DNA from: Flavobacterium pectinovorum
GTDB lineage: Bacteria; Bacteroidota; Bacteroidia; Flavobacteriales; Flavobacteriaceae
Assembly: GCF_900142715.1 (NCBI RefSeq)
Contig: NZ_FRBX01000004.1
Location: 558,001-622,000 of the forward strand
DNA: 64,000 nt
Reading direction: 5' to 3'
Under the pieces are notes generated by a model that did not search any database, had not been told where the DNA came from, and saw nothing but the letters and a program-made list of their open reading frames with translations. This document shows positions 22,690 to 32,186 of this stretch, piece after piece. Positions within the stretch are counted from its first letter, which is position 1. Each line of letters begins with the position of its first letter. The translations under genes were made by a program, and so were the position numbers.

Positions 22690-25149
22690 TTGAACCAGAG
22701 TAAATTAATATTCGTTTTCCTTTTTTTATGCATTGGTTATGTTTCATTTGCTCAAAATGCTCATGTAAAAGGAATTATTTTAGATAGTGAAAAACGTCCC
22801 GTTTCTGATGTGAATATTGTCACTTCAGGAAGTTCTTCTAAAACCGATTCCAATGGTTTTTTTGAAATAGAAATTCCCTCGAATAAAAAAACATCCCTGA
22901 TTTTCACACATATTTCCTTAAAAATGATGAGTCTTACGGTGAATTTAAAACCGAATGAGATTTTCGTTTTCAATCCGGTTATGAGTAATTCGGCAGAACA
23001 AATGGGAGAAGTTTTTGTTTCTTCGAATAATAAAAAGCGCGTTCAGGGAATTACGGTTATTGATGCCGCAACGATCAAGAAAATTCCAGGAGCAAATGCC
23101 GGAATCGAAAATGTATTAAAAACTTTACCGGGTGTAAATTCAAATAACGAATTGAGTTCGCAATATGCCGTTCGAGGTGGAAATTATGATGAAAACTTAG
23201 TTTATGTAAACGAGATCGAAGTCTATCGTCCATTTTTAATTCGTTCGGGACAGCAAGAAGGTTTGAGTTTTACCAATACAGATTTAGTTCAGAACGTAGA
23301 TTTTTCTGCCGGTGGTTTTCAGGCAAAATTTGGCGATAAATTATCTTCCGTTTTAGATATTACGTATCGAAAGCCAACCGAATTTGGCGCAGCTTTAGAA
23401 GCCAGTTTCCTTGGCGGTAGTATTGCTGTTGATGCTGTCTCTAAAAATAAAAAATGGTCTGCCGTAACAGGGGTTCGTTATCGAAACAATAGTTTACTTG
23501 TAAATAGTCAGGATACACAAACCAATTATACGCCAACTTTTGTTGATGTTCAGACGAATGTCAATTATGATATTTCTGAAAAATGGCAAATGAGTTTTTT
23601 AGGAAATATTTCGCGAAATAAATATTTATATCAGCCTTTAACCCGCGAAACTAAATTTGGAACTGTAGATCAGCCTATGGCTTTAGCGGTTTATTATGAA
23701 GGTCAGGAAAAAGATCAATACGATACTTATTTTGGCGCTTTAAAAACTACTTATAAAGTCTCGCCAGGTTTTACCTTAAAATTGATAGGTTCAATATTTC
23801 ACACAACAGAACAGGAACATTTTGATATTTTGGCACAATATCGTTTAGGAAATGTAAATCCCGACGGAGAAACCGATATCGACAATGTTGATTTCACACG
23901 CGGAATTGGTTCTCAACTCAATCACGCGCGAAATGATCTTGATGCTTTAATTGCAAATGCAGAAATTAAAGGTTTTAAGGAATGGAGTAATAGTCAGTTA
24001 GAATTTGGTTTGAAATATACCAGAGAATCCATTCGTGATAGAATAGTAGAGTGGGAGATGATTGATTCTGCAGGATTTTCAATCAATCCGCCAATTATTC
24101 CAATAAATAATCAACCATACGAACCTTACACCGGGCCATTATTGCCTTATCAGGATGTTCGTGCGACTAATTTTAATACAATAAACAGGTATTCTGGTTA
24201 CGCACAATATAACAATCAATCGGAGATTGGTTCAAGCCAAATTTGGTATAATGTTGGGGCACGTTTCCAGAGTTGGGATGTTTCCGGTGCTGCAATCGTA
24301 GGAAAAAATCAAATTGTTTTTAGTCCGCGAGCGCAATTTGCTTTAAAACCAGATTGGGATATGGATATGGTTTTCAGACTTTCGGGAGGATTGTATCATC
24401 AACCACCATTTTATAGAGAACTTCGTGATTTAAATGGTGTTGTAAATCCAAATGTAAAAGCGCAGGAATCTGTACATATTGTTTTGAGCAACGATTATAA
24501 TTTTAAAATGTGGAGTCGCCCGTTTAAATGGGTTACTGAAATCTACTATAAATCACTTTCAGATGTAAATGTGTATTCAATAGATAATGTTCGAATTCGC
24601 TATATCGCCAACAATAATGCAAAAGCGTATGCGCAAGGTTTAGATTTTAGATTAAACGGAGAATTTGTTCCCGGAACAGAATCGTGGATTAGTTTTGGGT
24701 ATTTAAAAACCGAAGAGAACTACGAAAACAAAGGGTATATCGCCCGACCAACAGATCAGCGTTTAAAATTCGCCATGTTGTTTCAGGATTATATGCCAAA
24801 TATTCCGAGTGTAAAATTATATTTGAATTTGGTATATAATACAGGTTTACCAGGCGGTTCACCATCATATTCAGATCCGTATTTATATCAAAACCGATTA
24901 AATGACTACCGCAGAGCCGATGTTGGTTTTGCAAAGGTTTTTGTAGATAGTAATACACAAAGTTCCAAAACAGGCTGGATAAAAAACTTTAAAGAATTGT
25001 CTCTTGGTTTAGAAATCTTCAATCTTTTCAATAATCAAAATGCCATAACAAACACCTGGGTTCGCGATGTATATTCTAAAAATCAATATGCGATTCCAAA
25101 TTACATGACTTCACGCGTTTTTAATGTGAAGCTGAATGCGAGGTTGTAA
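22690..25149 (+). CDS. TonB-dependent receptor
   Basis: 819 residues. Translation starts at a TTG, because no in-frame ATG exists between the upstream stop and the signal peptide (KLIFVFLFLCIGYVSFAQ). Domains: CarboxypepD_reg-like (about 23-105, VKGIILDSEKRPVSDVNIV), plug (about 115-225, IPGANAGIENVLKTLPGVNS, SQYAVRGGNYDENLVYVNEIEVYRP written in parts) and a C-terminal barrel ending VFNVKLNARL. It would use TonB energy to import a large or scarce substrate across the outer membrane. No SusD partner is adjacent, so it is not a classical SusC; substrate unknown. Confidence 0.9.
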   Translation: MNQSKLIFVFLFLCIGYVSFAQNAHVKGIILDSEKRPVSDVNIVTSGSSSKTDSNGFFEIEIPSNKKTSLIFTHISLKMMSLTVNLKPNEIFVFNPVMSNSAEQMGEVFVSSNNKKRVQGITVIDAATIKKIPGANAGIENVLKTLPGVNSNNELSSQYAVRGGNYDENLVYVNEIEVYRPFLIRSGQQEGLSFTNTDLVQNVDFSAGGFQAKFGDKLSSVLDITYRKPTEFGAALEASFLGGSIAVDAVSKNKKWSAVTGVRYRNNSLLVNSQDTQTNYTPTFVDVQTNVNYDISEKWQMSFLGNISRNKYLYQPLTRETKFGTVDQPMALAVYYEGQEKDQYDTYFGALKTTYKVSPGFTLKLIGSIFHTTEQEHFDILAQYRLGNVNPDGETDIDNVDFTRGIGSQLNHARNDLDALIANAEIKGFKEWSNSQLEFGLKYTRESIRDRIVEWEMIDSAGFSINPPIIPINNQPYEPYTGPLLPYQDVRATNFNTINRYSGYAQYNNQSEIGSSQIWYNVGARFQSWDVSGAAIVGKNQIVFSPRAQFALKPDWDMDMVFRLSGGLYHQPPFYRELRDLNGVVNPNVKAQESVHIVLSNDYNFKMWSRPFKWVTEIYYKSLSDVNVYSIDNVRIRYIANNNAKAYAQGLDFRLNGEFVPGTESWISFGYLKTEENYENKGYIARPTDQRLKFAMLFQDYMPNIPSVKLYLNLVYNTGLPGGSPSYSDPYLYQNRLNDYRRADVGFAKVFVDSNTQSSKTGWIKNFKELSLGLEIFNLFNNQNAITNTWVRDVYSKNQYAIPNYMTSRVFNVKLNARL

Positions 25150-25253
25150 CTAGTATTATTGCATTTTTGTAGATTTATCTCACGTCTTTATTGTAAGAAT
25201 TAACTTTTTTATGCGTTTTATTTAGAGGAAGGTGGTAATTAAATTTAAACGAG

Positions 25254-25556
25254 ATGGATAATTCTAAATTTTATAAGTTTTTAAAAGAAGAAACTGGAAA
25301 GTTTTTTGATGATGCATCACCCAACTGTTATATTGAAAAAGATTTAGAAATCTATGGAGATGAAGCGGAAGATTTTTTGATGAAGTTTTCAAGTGAGTTT
25401 AATGTAGATATAACTTCTTTTAATTTTGGAGAGCATTTCAATTCTGAAATAGATACAATTAGTTTGTGGATTTATAGTTTGTTTAATAAGGAAAAGAAAA
25501 AAGATTTGACAATAAACGATCTGAAAAAATCTTTAATCACTGGTAAGTTGGAATAA
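25254..25556 (+). CDS. DUF1493 family protein
   Basis: 100-residue acidic soluble protein. The pattern IEKDLEIYGDEAEDFLMKFSSEF (in its two halves IEKDLEIYGDEA and EDFLMKFSSEF) and DITSFNFGEHF is that of DUF1493, a small acyl-carrier-like helical family with no proven function. It stands alone on the plus strand, 104 nt after the TonB receptor. Confidence 0.75.
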   Translation: MDNSKFYKFLKEETGKFFDDASPNCYIEKDLEIYGDEAEDFLMKFSSEFNVDITSFNFGEHFNSEIDTISLWIYSLFNKEKKKDLTINDLKKSLITGKLE

Positions 25557-25630
25557 GATCTAATTTGATATACATACAATATACTACTTCACTAAACCTC
25601 AATAAAAATAAATAATACAATCAAAAATAC

Positions 25631-25638
25631 TATATTTG
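25631..25638 (+). promoter_or_regulatory. Putative -7 box of the EF-hand lipoprotein gene
   Basis: TATATTTG fits the consensus, 24 nt before the ATG. Confidence 0.45.
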
Positions 25639-25661
25639 ATATTCCAATATAATTAGCATAC

Positions 25662-26387
25662 ATGAAAAACTATTTAAAATATATCGCCTTAGTAATCATC
25701 GGAACAGTAGTGAGTTGTAGAGATGAAGTGCAGAAGCAACCAAAAGTAATTTATGATGCTTCAAATAAAGCAAAAGTAGTAGCCAAGACAGATTCAACAC
25801 AAATTGAAGTGGCTGATTTGCCTATTCAGATGGAAGGAACAAATTATTTAATTCATCCGGTTGGAGATTTACGCGTTTATGAAAGAGGTACAAAATCACG
25901 TTACGGATCATCTAGTGTAAACGATTTGAGTTTTACGATTTCTAATTTAGGTGAATATGAAATTACAGGATTTTTACAAAACCTGAAATTTCAAAAAACA
26001 GATTCAGATTCCATAAGACCTTTGTCTGATAAACCAGTTTTGATCTTAACAGCTACGTATTTAAAACCTGTTGCTGATAAAACGAAGAATCAAATAATGG
26101 TTTACACTCTTGCTGACGCTGATACCAATAAAGATGGTAAAATTGATTCGGGAGATATTAAAACATTATACTTAAGCAATATTAGCGGAGAACATTTTAC
26201 CAAAATTTCTGAAGATTTTCAGGAATTAGTAGACTGGAGTTTAATTGAATCTAAAAGCCGTTTGTATTTTAGAACAATCGAAGATACCAACCAAAACGGA
26301 CAATTTGATAAAAACGATGTTTTGCATTATAACTACATTGATTTAGCTTCTAAAAAATGGGAGGTTAAAAACTACAAACCGATTTAA
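25662..26387 (+). CDS. Lipoprotein with two EF-hand-type calcium loops
   Basis: 241 residues. Lipobox IGTVVSC gives Cys19 as the lipidated residue; no acidic surface-export run follows closely (CRDEVQKQ). Two canonical 12-residue EF-hand loops are visible: DTNKDGKIDSGD (154-165) and DTNQNGQFDKND (208-219), with acidic or Asn ligands at positions 1, 3, 5, 9 and 12. Paired loops with no flanking long helix resemble the dockerin/Excalibur type. Calcium binding is strongly predicted; biological role is not known. Confidence 0.8.
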   Translation: MKNYLKYIALVIIGTVVSCRDEVQKQPKVIYDASNKAKVVAKTDSTQIEVADLPIQMEGTNYLIHPVGDLRVYERGTKSRYGSSSVNDLSFTISNLGEYEITGFLQNLKFQKTDSDSIRPLSDKPVLILTATYLKPVADKTKNQIMVYTLADADTNKDGKIDSGDIKTLYLSNISGEHFTKISEDFQELVDWSLIESKSRLYFRTIEDTNQNGQFDKNDVLHYNYIDLASKKWEVKNYKPI

Positions 26388-26425
26388 GGTTCTGAGATAC
26401 TAAGATTCTAAGGGGCTAAGGTTTT
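26388..26425. repeat. CTAAG-family repeat copy
   Basis: AGGTTCTGAGATACTAAGAT then TCTAAGGGGCTAAGGTTTTT; one arm of the family at 6276-6465. A matching opposite arm lies at 26548-26582. Confidence 0.6.
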
Positions 26426-26442
26426 TAAATACTTTACACAAA

Positions 26443-26487
26443 AAAACCATTTAAAAATTAACTGAAATAATTTTTAAATGGTTTTTT
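26443..26487. terminator. Strong bidirectional terminator hairpin
   Basis: An 18-bp perfect stem (AAAACCATTTAAAAATTA paired with its complement at 26468-26485) with a 7-nt loop and flanking A and T runs, between the convergent EF-hand lipoprotein and DUF2971 genes. Confidence 0.85.
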
Positions 26488-26547
26488 GTTATCATCAAAT
26501 AAAAAGAACTCTTTTGATTTTTCTATGTACATAAAGCACGAAAAAAA

Positions 26548-26582
26548 CTCACCACCTTAGAATCTTAGAACCTTAGCCACTT
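26548..26582. repeat. CTAAG-family repeat, opposite arm
   Basis: CACCACCTTAGAATCTTAGA and ACCTTAGCCACTT are complementary to the arm at 26388-26425, so the terminator at 26443 is nested inside a larger inverted repeat. Confidence 0.6.
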
Positions 26583-26592
26583 AAAAAAAAAT

Positions 26593-27294
26593 CTAAATCA
26601 AAATATCGCTTTCTAAATCTGATTTTTCTATTTCGAAATCAAAACCAAGTCTTTCTACCAATTCAATTACCAGTTTTTTGTACCAGTTTTCAGACTTTGG
26701 ATGAATGTAGATTTTTTCAATTAACTGATTGATATCTACATTGATTTTTAACCCGTCGTTTAATTTAATGGTACTTTTTGAAGTATCAGTTAAAATGCGG
26801 ACTTCGCGCTCGTATTGAAAACTTTTTCGTTTAAATAAAAACGGAAAGAACAAATCATCAAACGGAATATATTCCTTTCTGTAATCGATATAATTGACTT
26901 CACCAATATATTGATCAAAGTTATTTTCTGGTTTTACCGCTTTTTGCAATCTGCCAATTGTTGACTGAATGGCTAATCCTTCGCTGTTTTGAGTGAAAAT
27001 CTGCCACATCGCAAACGATTCGTATTCGTTGATGTGCCAGCTGCTCACAGCTACTTTTTCGCGATGTGTTTTGTAGTAATTTAAAAAGTCAGGATTATCA
27101 ATGGCTAGCTTTTTTATCTCTTCAAAAGTAGGTTCGCTGAAAGTTCCTTCATACTGATCTTCGAATTTATCAGAGCGAGACATGAATAATTTTTTAGACA
27201 ATAATAAATCTAAAAATTTAGACAAATCAAGGTATTTCCAAACAATAGTATCCGGATCTTCAGGCAACTTTATATTTGGATTATTCAGGTACAT
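26593..27294 (-). CDS. DUF2971 domain-containing protein
   Basis: 233-residue soluble protein. The N-terminal motif WKYLDLSKFLDLLLSKKLFM followed by SRSDKFEDQYEGTF matches DUF2971, and WHINEYESFAMWQIF plus KRKSFQYEREVRIL are the two other conserved blocks. The family is found scattered in bacterial and phage genomes, sometimes near defence loci, and has no proven activity. It stands alone here. Confidence 0.8.
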   Translation of the reverse strand: MYLNNPNIKLPEDPDTIVWKYLDLSKFLDLLLSKKLFMSRSDKFEDQYEGTFSEPTFEEIKKLAIDNPDFLNYYKTHREKVAVSSWHINEYESFAMWQIFTQNSEGLAIQSTIGRLQKAVKPENNFDQYIGEVNYIDYRKEYIPFDDLFFPFLFKRKSFQYEREVRILTDTSKSTIKLNDGLKINVDINQLIEKIYIHPKSENWYKKLVIELVERLGFDFEIEKSDLESDILI

Positions 27295-27330
27295 TTCTTT
27301 AATATTTAGAGGATTATACTCAAAAAAAAT

Positions 27331-27409
27331 GCCACAGATTACACAGATTTTAAAAGATTTTATTTCATTATTATAAAAAAGAATCCGTGTTAATCTGTGT
27401 AATCGTGGC
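27331..27409. repeat. GCCACAGATTACACAGATT inverted repeat
   Basis: Left arm GCCACAGATTACACAGATTT at 27331-27350 and right arm AATCTGTGTAATCGTGGC at 27392-27409 pair with one mismatch, between the DUF2971 gene and the ABC exporter. Related to the GCCACGAATT family. Confidence 0.75.
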
Positions 27410-27431
27410 TAAGCTAAAATATATCTTTTAA

Positions 27432-29261
27432 TTACGATTCAAAAGACTGCATTGTAACCAATTTGTTATAAGTTCCGTTATGGGCAATTAGTTGGTCATG
27501 AGTTCCTTGTTCTACTATTTTTCCTTTTTGCATTACAACGATCAAATCCGCTTTTTGAATTGTCGAAAGTCGGTGCGCAATAACAATCGAAGTTCTGTTT
27601 TGCATCATATTTTCAAGAGCAACCTGAACAAATTTTTCACTTTCAGTATCCAGTGCTGATGTAGCTTCATCCAAAATCATAATTGGAGGATTTTTCAATA
27701 CCGCACGCGCAATCGATAAACGTTGTTTTTGTCCGCCGGAAAGTTTATTTCCGCTATCACCAATATTGGTATAGATTCCTAAAGGTAATTCTTGTACAAA
27801 TTCAAAAGCATTAGCGATTTTCAACGCTTCAATAATTTCATCATCTGTAGCATCTAATTTTCCTAGGGAAATATTTGCTTTTATAGTATCATTAAACAAA
27901 ATGCTGTCTTGTGTTACCAATCCCATTAAACTACGAAGTGATTGCAAATTCATGTCTTTAATGTTGATTCCATCAATAGAAATAACACCGTCATTAACAT
28001 CGTAAAAACGCGTTAATAAATTAGCAATTGTACTTTTTCCACTTCCCGATTGTCCAACAAGGGCAACGGTTTGTCCTTTTTTAATTTCAAGAGAAAAATC
28101 TTTTAAAACCGTTTCTTCTTCGTATTTAAAATTAATGTTTTGAACCGTTATATTGTTATCAAAAGATGTTTTTTCGATTGCATCAGGTTTAGAAGTAATT
28201 GGGTTTTCCTGATCCAAAATTTCTAAAACACGATCTGCTGCTGCATTTCCTCTTTTAACTCCGTAAGAAGCCTTTGAGATTGCCTTTGCAGGTGTAAGGA
28301 TGTTATAAGCTAATCCCATGTAGGCTATAAACGAGGCACTTTGCAGTGTTTTGTCAATCAAAACCATTTGTCCGCCATACCATAGCAAGATGGCAATTAC
28401 AGTAATTCCCATAAATTCGCTCGCAGGGGAGGCAAGGTTTTGGCGATTACCAATGTTGTTTGATAAGTTGAAAAAACGTTCTGTAGAATTTTGAAAAACA
28501 GTATTGAAATAGTTTTCAGAATTATATCCTTTTACGACTTTCAATCCTCCAATAGTTTCTTCAATTGTTGATAAAAAAGTACCTTGTTCCTGTTGTGCTT
28601 TGGTAGATTGTTTTTTTAACTGTTTTCCAATTAATGAAATAATATATCCGGATACGGGAATAAAAATAAATACAAACAAGGTAAGTTTAGCACTAATAAT
28701 TAGCATTGCAATTATTGTAAAAATGATTGTCAAAGGTTCTTTTACAATAAGTTCTAATATCGCTAAAAACGAAGTTTGAACCTCGTTTACGTCAGCCGAA
28801 ATTCTGGAAATAACGTCTCCTTTTCTTTTTTCAGAATAAAAAGCCAACGGTAATTCAAGTGTTTTTTTATACATTGCATTTCGCATATCTCTCAGAACAC
28901 CATTTCGTAAAAAAGTGATAAAAAACATTGCCAGATAATCGGCCAGATTTTTTAGTAAGAATATAGAAATAATAATCGCAACCATTATAGATAAAACGTA
29001 ACCCGGCTCATGCGTGCCTTTTGTTGTTGTAATATAATAGCTTAAATAATCTTCACCATATTTCTGAATTTCTAGAATTCCTTGATATTCAGGTTTTACC
29101 GTAATTTGTTTGTTTTTGTCAAAAAGTACCTGAAGCATCGGTATTAAGGCAACAAAAGAAAGTGTGCTAAAAAGCGCATATAAAACATTGAAAAAGATGT
29201 TTAAGAAAGCGTATTTTTTATATGGATATATAAAAGGAACTATTTTTTTGAAATTACTCAT
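27432..29261 (-). CDS. MsbA-like ABC exporter (fused permease and ATPase)
   Basis: 609 residues. Six membrane helices (about 15-335) form the exporter fold, and the ATPase domain (about 365-605) has Walker A LVGQSGSGKST, Q-loop GLVTQDS, signature LSGGQKQR, Walker B IMILDEATSALD and the H-loop VIAHRLST. MsbA-type half-transporters dimerise to flip lipid A or other lipids or drugs; the substrate here is unproven. Its start codon directly follows the stop of the DUF1016 gene, so it is translated from that upstream transcript. Confidence 0.92.
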   Translation of the reverse strand: MSNFKKIVPFIYPYKKYAFLNIFFNVLYALFSTLSFVALIPMLQVLFDKNKQITVKPEYQGILEIQKYGEDYLSYYITTTKGTHEPGYVLSIMVAIIISIFLLKNLADYLAMFFITFLRNGVLRDMRNAMYKKTLELPLAFYSEKRKGDVISRISADVNEVQTSFLAILELIVKEPLTIIFTIIAMLIISAKLTLFVFIFIPVSGYIISLIGKQLKKQSTKAQQEQGTFLSTIEETIGGLKVVKGYNSENYFNTVFQNSTERFFNLSNNIGNRQNLASPASEFMGITVIAILLWYGGQMVLIDKTLQSASFIAYMGLAYNILTPAKAISKASYGVKRGNAAADRVLEILDQENPITSKPDAIEKTSFDNNITVQNINFKYEEETVLKDFSLEIKKGQTVALVGQSGSGKSTIANLLTRFYDVNDGVISIDGINIKDMNLQSLRSLMGLVTQDSILFNDTIKANISLGKLDATDDEIIEALKIANAFEFVQELPLGIYTNIGDSGNKLSGGQKQRLSIARAVLKNPPIMILDEATSALDTESEKFVQVALENMMQNRTSIVIAHRLSTIQKADLIVVMQKGKIVEQGTHDQLIAHNGTYNKLVTMQSFES

Positions 29262-30299
29262 TTATTTATAGATGTTATTTTCGGCTATTGCAATTGCTTT
29301 TTCCAGTTTTTCCAGCAATAATTTTTTTTCTGGTAGTTGGGTTAAATATGCTGATACTTTTATTTGTTCGTCATTATCCAGCATTAAATAATTTATTTGT
29401 TCTGGAGATTTTTCACTGCACAAAATTAATCCAATTGGTTTGTTTTCGCCTTCTTTTTGTTCATTTTTCTCAAGCCAACGCAAATATAATTCCATTTGGC
29501 CTTTATAACCGGCTTTAAACTTCCCTAATTTCAAATCAATAGCAACTAACCGGCGCAAACCGCGATGGTAAAAAAGTAAGTCAATGTAAAAATCTTCGTC
29601 GTCGATTGTGATTCTTTTTTGGCGGGCAAGAAAAGCAAATTCGCTTCCCATTTCGGTAATGAAATTTTGCAATTGTGCCAAAATAGAACTTTCAAGATCT
29701 TTTTCAGAATAACTATCGTGAAGTCCTAAAAAGTCCAAAAAATAAGGATCTCTAAAGGTTAGATCCGGACTAATTTGTTTTTCTGATTTTAAAAGTGCTA
29801 AGTCGTTGATGATGGTTTCCTCAGGCTTTTTACTAATAGCAGTTCTTTCAAAAAGCATACTGTCAATTCGTTCCTGTAAAGTTCTTACGCTCCATCTTTC
29901 ATGAACGCTCATCTGAATGTAAAACTCTCTTTTAATATTGTTTTCAATATAAATTAAAGTTCTGATATGGGACCAACTCAATTTTGCACACACTGTGTGC
30001 AAAATTGTAAAGTCCTCAATTGTAGAGTTTAACTTGACAAAGCTTTGTAAGTTTCGTTTGTTAAAGCCTATTCCGTATTTGTCAGTTAAAGCAATGCTTA
30101 ATGCTGGAATTATCTTTTTGCCATAATCTGCACGATCATTTTTTAGAATTTCTTCGTTGATCGTTTTTCCAATATTCCAATATAATAAAGTTAATTCCTG
30201 ATTAACCGTTTTGGCAACAAAATGACGAGTCTGATCTATTAATCCGATAATTGAATTTAATAGTTCCGGCTGATTATTTATATCAGGTTTGTCACTCAT
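29262..30299 (-). CDS. YhcG/DUF1016-family PD-(D/E)XK nuclease
   Basis: 345 residues. The N-terminal DUF1016 helical domain (about 10-175) includes LLYWNIGKTINEEIL, FNKRNLQSFVKL and LSWSHIRTLI. The C-terminal PD-(D/E)XK domain (about 190-335) contains the core DFYIDLLFYHRGLRRLVAIDLK with Asp, Asp and Lys, and KAGYKGQMELYLRWL. Such proteins often sit at defence or mobile loci, but here the gene is packed between phosphohexomutase (5 nt upstream) and an ABC exporter (no gap downstream). No restriction partner is near. A DNA-processing role is family knowledge; what it does at this place is unclear. Confidence 0.85.
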   Translation of the reverse strand: MSDKPDINNQPELLNSIIGLIDQTRHFVAKTVNQELTLLYWNIGKTINEEILKNDRADYGKKIIPALSIALTDKYGIGFNKRNLQSFVKLNSTIEDFTILHTVCAKLSWSHIRTLIYIENNIKREFYIQMSVHERWSVRTLQERIDSMLFERTAISKKPEETIINDLALLKSEKQISPDLTFRDPYFLDFLGLHDSYSEKDLESSILAQLQNFITEMGSEFAFLARQKRITIDDEDFYIDLLFYHRGLRRLVAIDLKLGKFKAGYKGQMELYLRWLEKNEQKEGENKPIGLILCSEKSPEQINYLMLDNDEQIKVSAYLTQLPEKKLLLEKLEKAIAIAENNIYK

Positions 30300-30304
30300 T
30301 ATTG

Positions 30305-32032
30305 TTACTTCAATTGCATTCCTGCAATGATATTTTGTATTTTCTGGTCTAAGAAACTTTCTGCGGCATCAAAATCGGCAACTGATTCTAATTCAGCATT
30401 AACGCTGATATAGAATTTAATTTTTGGTTCAGTACCACTTGGTCTTGCGCAAATTTTAGAACCGTCTTCGGTATAATAAATCAATACGTTCGATTTCGGA
30501 ATATCCATTGCAGATTCTTCGCCAGTCAATAAATTTAAGGCAATAGAGGATTGATAATCTTCAACCATAATTACGCGTTGTCCGTTGATTTCTTTTAATG
30601 GATTTTCACGTAAATCAATCATCATCTGATTAATTTCCTGTAAGCCTTCCATTCCTTTTTTCGTCAATGAAACCAAATATTCTTTATAGAAACCATTTTC
30701 AACGTAAAGCTGTAAAAGTTCTTTGTAAACAGTGCTTCCGGCAGCTTTGGCCTGAGCAGCAACCTCGCAGATCAATAAAGTAGCAGCAACTGCATCTTTA
30801 TCACGAACGGCATCACCAACCATAAAACCAAAACTTTCTTCTCCACCGCCAATAAATTGAAGTTCAGGAAAATCTTTGATCATTTTGGCAATCCATTTAA
30901 AGCCTGTCAAACCAACTTTGCATTCTACACCATAACTTGTTGCCAGTTCCATCATCATCGGAGTGGAAACAATGGTAGAACCTACGAATTGTTTTCCGTT
31001 AATTTTGCCTGCTTTTTTCCATTGTTTCAATAAAAAAGAAGTCATCAAAATCATGGTTTGATTTCCGTTAAGCAAAATCATTTTACCATCATTGTTTCTA
31101 ACAGCAACACCCAAACGGTCGCAATCAGGATCTGTACCAACAACAATATCTGAGTTTGTTTTGTCTGCCAAAGCCAAAGCCATTGTTAAAGCTTCCGGTT
31201 CTTCGGGATTTGGAGATTTAACTGTTGGAAAATCTCCATCAGGAATCGCTTGTTCAGGGACAATATGTACATTTTTGTAACCTGCCTGTGATAAAGTATC
31301 CGGAATAGATTTTATAGAAGTACCGTGTAGTGAAGTAAAAACAATATGCAAATTATCTTTGGTTTCAGCCGGAGTATCAAAACTTGCGTTTTCTATAGAT
31401 GATTTAATAAAAGCCTTGTCGATTTCAGTATCGATATATTGAATCAGGCTTTCGTTTGCGTTAAATTTGATTTTGTCGTAATCTAAATTTTCGATTACAT
31501 TGATGATTGCTGCATCTTCCGGCGGAACAATTTGTCCTCCATCTTGCCAATATACTTTGTAACCGTTGTATTCCGGCGGATTATGTGAGGCCGTAAGTAC
31601 GATTCCGCATTGACAGCCTAAATACTTAAGCGCGAAAGATAATTCCGGAGTTGGACGTAAATCTGAAAACAAATAAACCTGAATTCCGTTTGCAGAGAAA
31701 ACATCAGCCACAACCTTTGCCAAAGTGTTACTGTTATGACGGCAATCATAAGCGATAACTACTTTTAATGGTTGATTAGGAAAAACTTCATGCAGGTAAT
31801 CTGAAAGACCCTGTGTGTTTTTACCAAGCGTATATTTGTTAATTCTATTGTTTCCAATACCCATAACACCACGCATTCCACCTGTACCAAATTCCAGGTT
31901 TTTATAAAAACTTTCTTCAAGTTCTTTTGGCGACGTTGTCATTAATTCCTTAACGGCCGCTTGTGTTTCATTGTCAAATGTAGGCGTCAGCCATTCGTTT
32001 ACAGCATTTAAAATATTAGGTGCTATATTCAT
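30305..32032 (-). CDS. Phosphohexomutase (phosphoglucomutase/phosphomannomutase family)
   Basis: 575 residues, the size of PgcA-type phospho-sugar mutases. The enzyme interconverts hexose 1- and 6-phosphates in the cytoplasm, feeding sugar nucleotide and cell-envelope pathways. Key motifs: phosphoserine loop TASHNP with Ser149, metal loop DPDCDR near 305, sugar loop GGEESFGFMVGD near 395, and phosphate loop RPSGTEPKIKFY near 540. Which hexose is preferred cannot be told. First gene of the run leading to the YhcG and exporter genes. Confidence 0.93.
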   Translation of the reverse strand: MNIAPNILNAVNEWLTPTFDNETQAAVKELMTTSPKELEESFYKNLEFGTGGMRGVMGIGNNRINKYTLGKNTQGLSDYLHEVFPNQPLKVVIAYDCRHNSNTLAKVVADVFSANGIQVYLFSDLRPTPELSFALKYLGCQCGIVLTASHNPPEYNGYKVYWQDGGQIVPPEDAAIINVIENLDYDKIKFNANESLIQYIDTEIDKAFIKSSIENASFDTPAETKDNLHIVFTSLHGTSIKSIPDTLSQAGYKNVHIVPEQAIPDGDFPTVKSPNPEEPEALTMALALADKTNSDIVVGTDPDCDRLGVAVRNNDGKMILLNGNQTMILMTSFLLKQWKKAGKINGKQFVGSTIVSTPMMMELATSYGVECKVGLTGFKWIAKMIKDFPELQFIGGGEESFGFMVGDAVRDKDAVAATLLICEVAAQAKAAGSTVYKELLQLYVENGFYKEYLVSLTKKGMEGLQEINQMMIDLRENPLKEINGQRVIMVEDYQSSIALNLLTGEESAMDIPKSNVLIYYTEDGSKICARPSGTEPKIKFYISVNAELESVADFDAAESFLDQKIQNIIAGMQLK

Positions 32033-32149
32033 GTAAATGTGTTTTTAATGTTCTAATTAAAGATAATATTTTTTAAGGAATAATCCTGCTTTACAGTAAT
32101 TATCAAAAAAATATTTTTATGTTCCTGTAAGAACGCAAAAGATGCTCCT

Positions 32150-32172
32150 GAATTATTCAGGAACATCATATT
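32150..32172 (-). terminator. Putative terminator of the GT2 gene
   Basis: On the minus strand TGTTCCTGAA and TTCAGGAGCA form a 10-bp stem with one G-T pair, followed by TCTTTTG. Modest U-run, so tentative. Confidence 0.55.
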
Positions 32173-32186
32173 TTATCGTCTTTACT

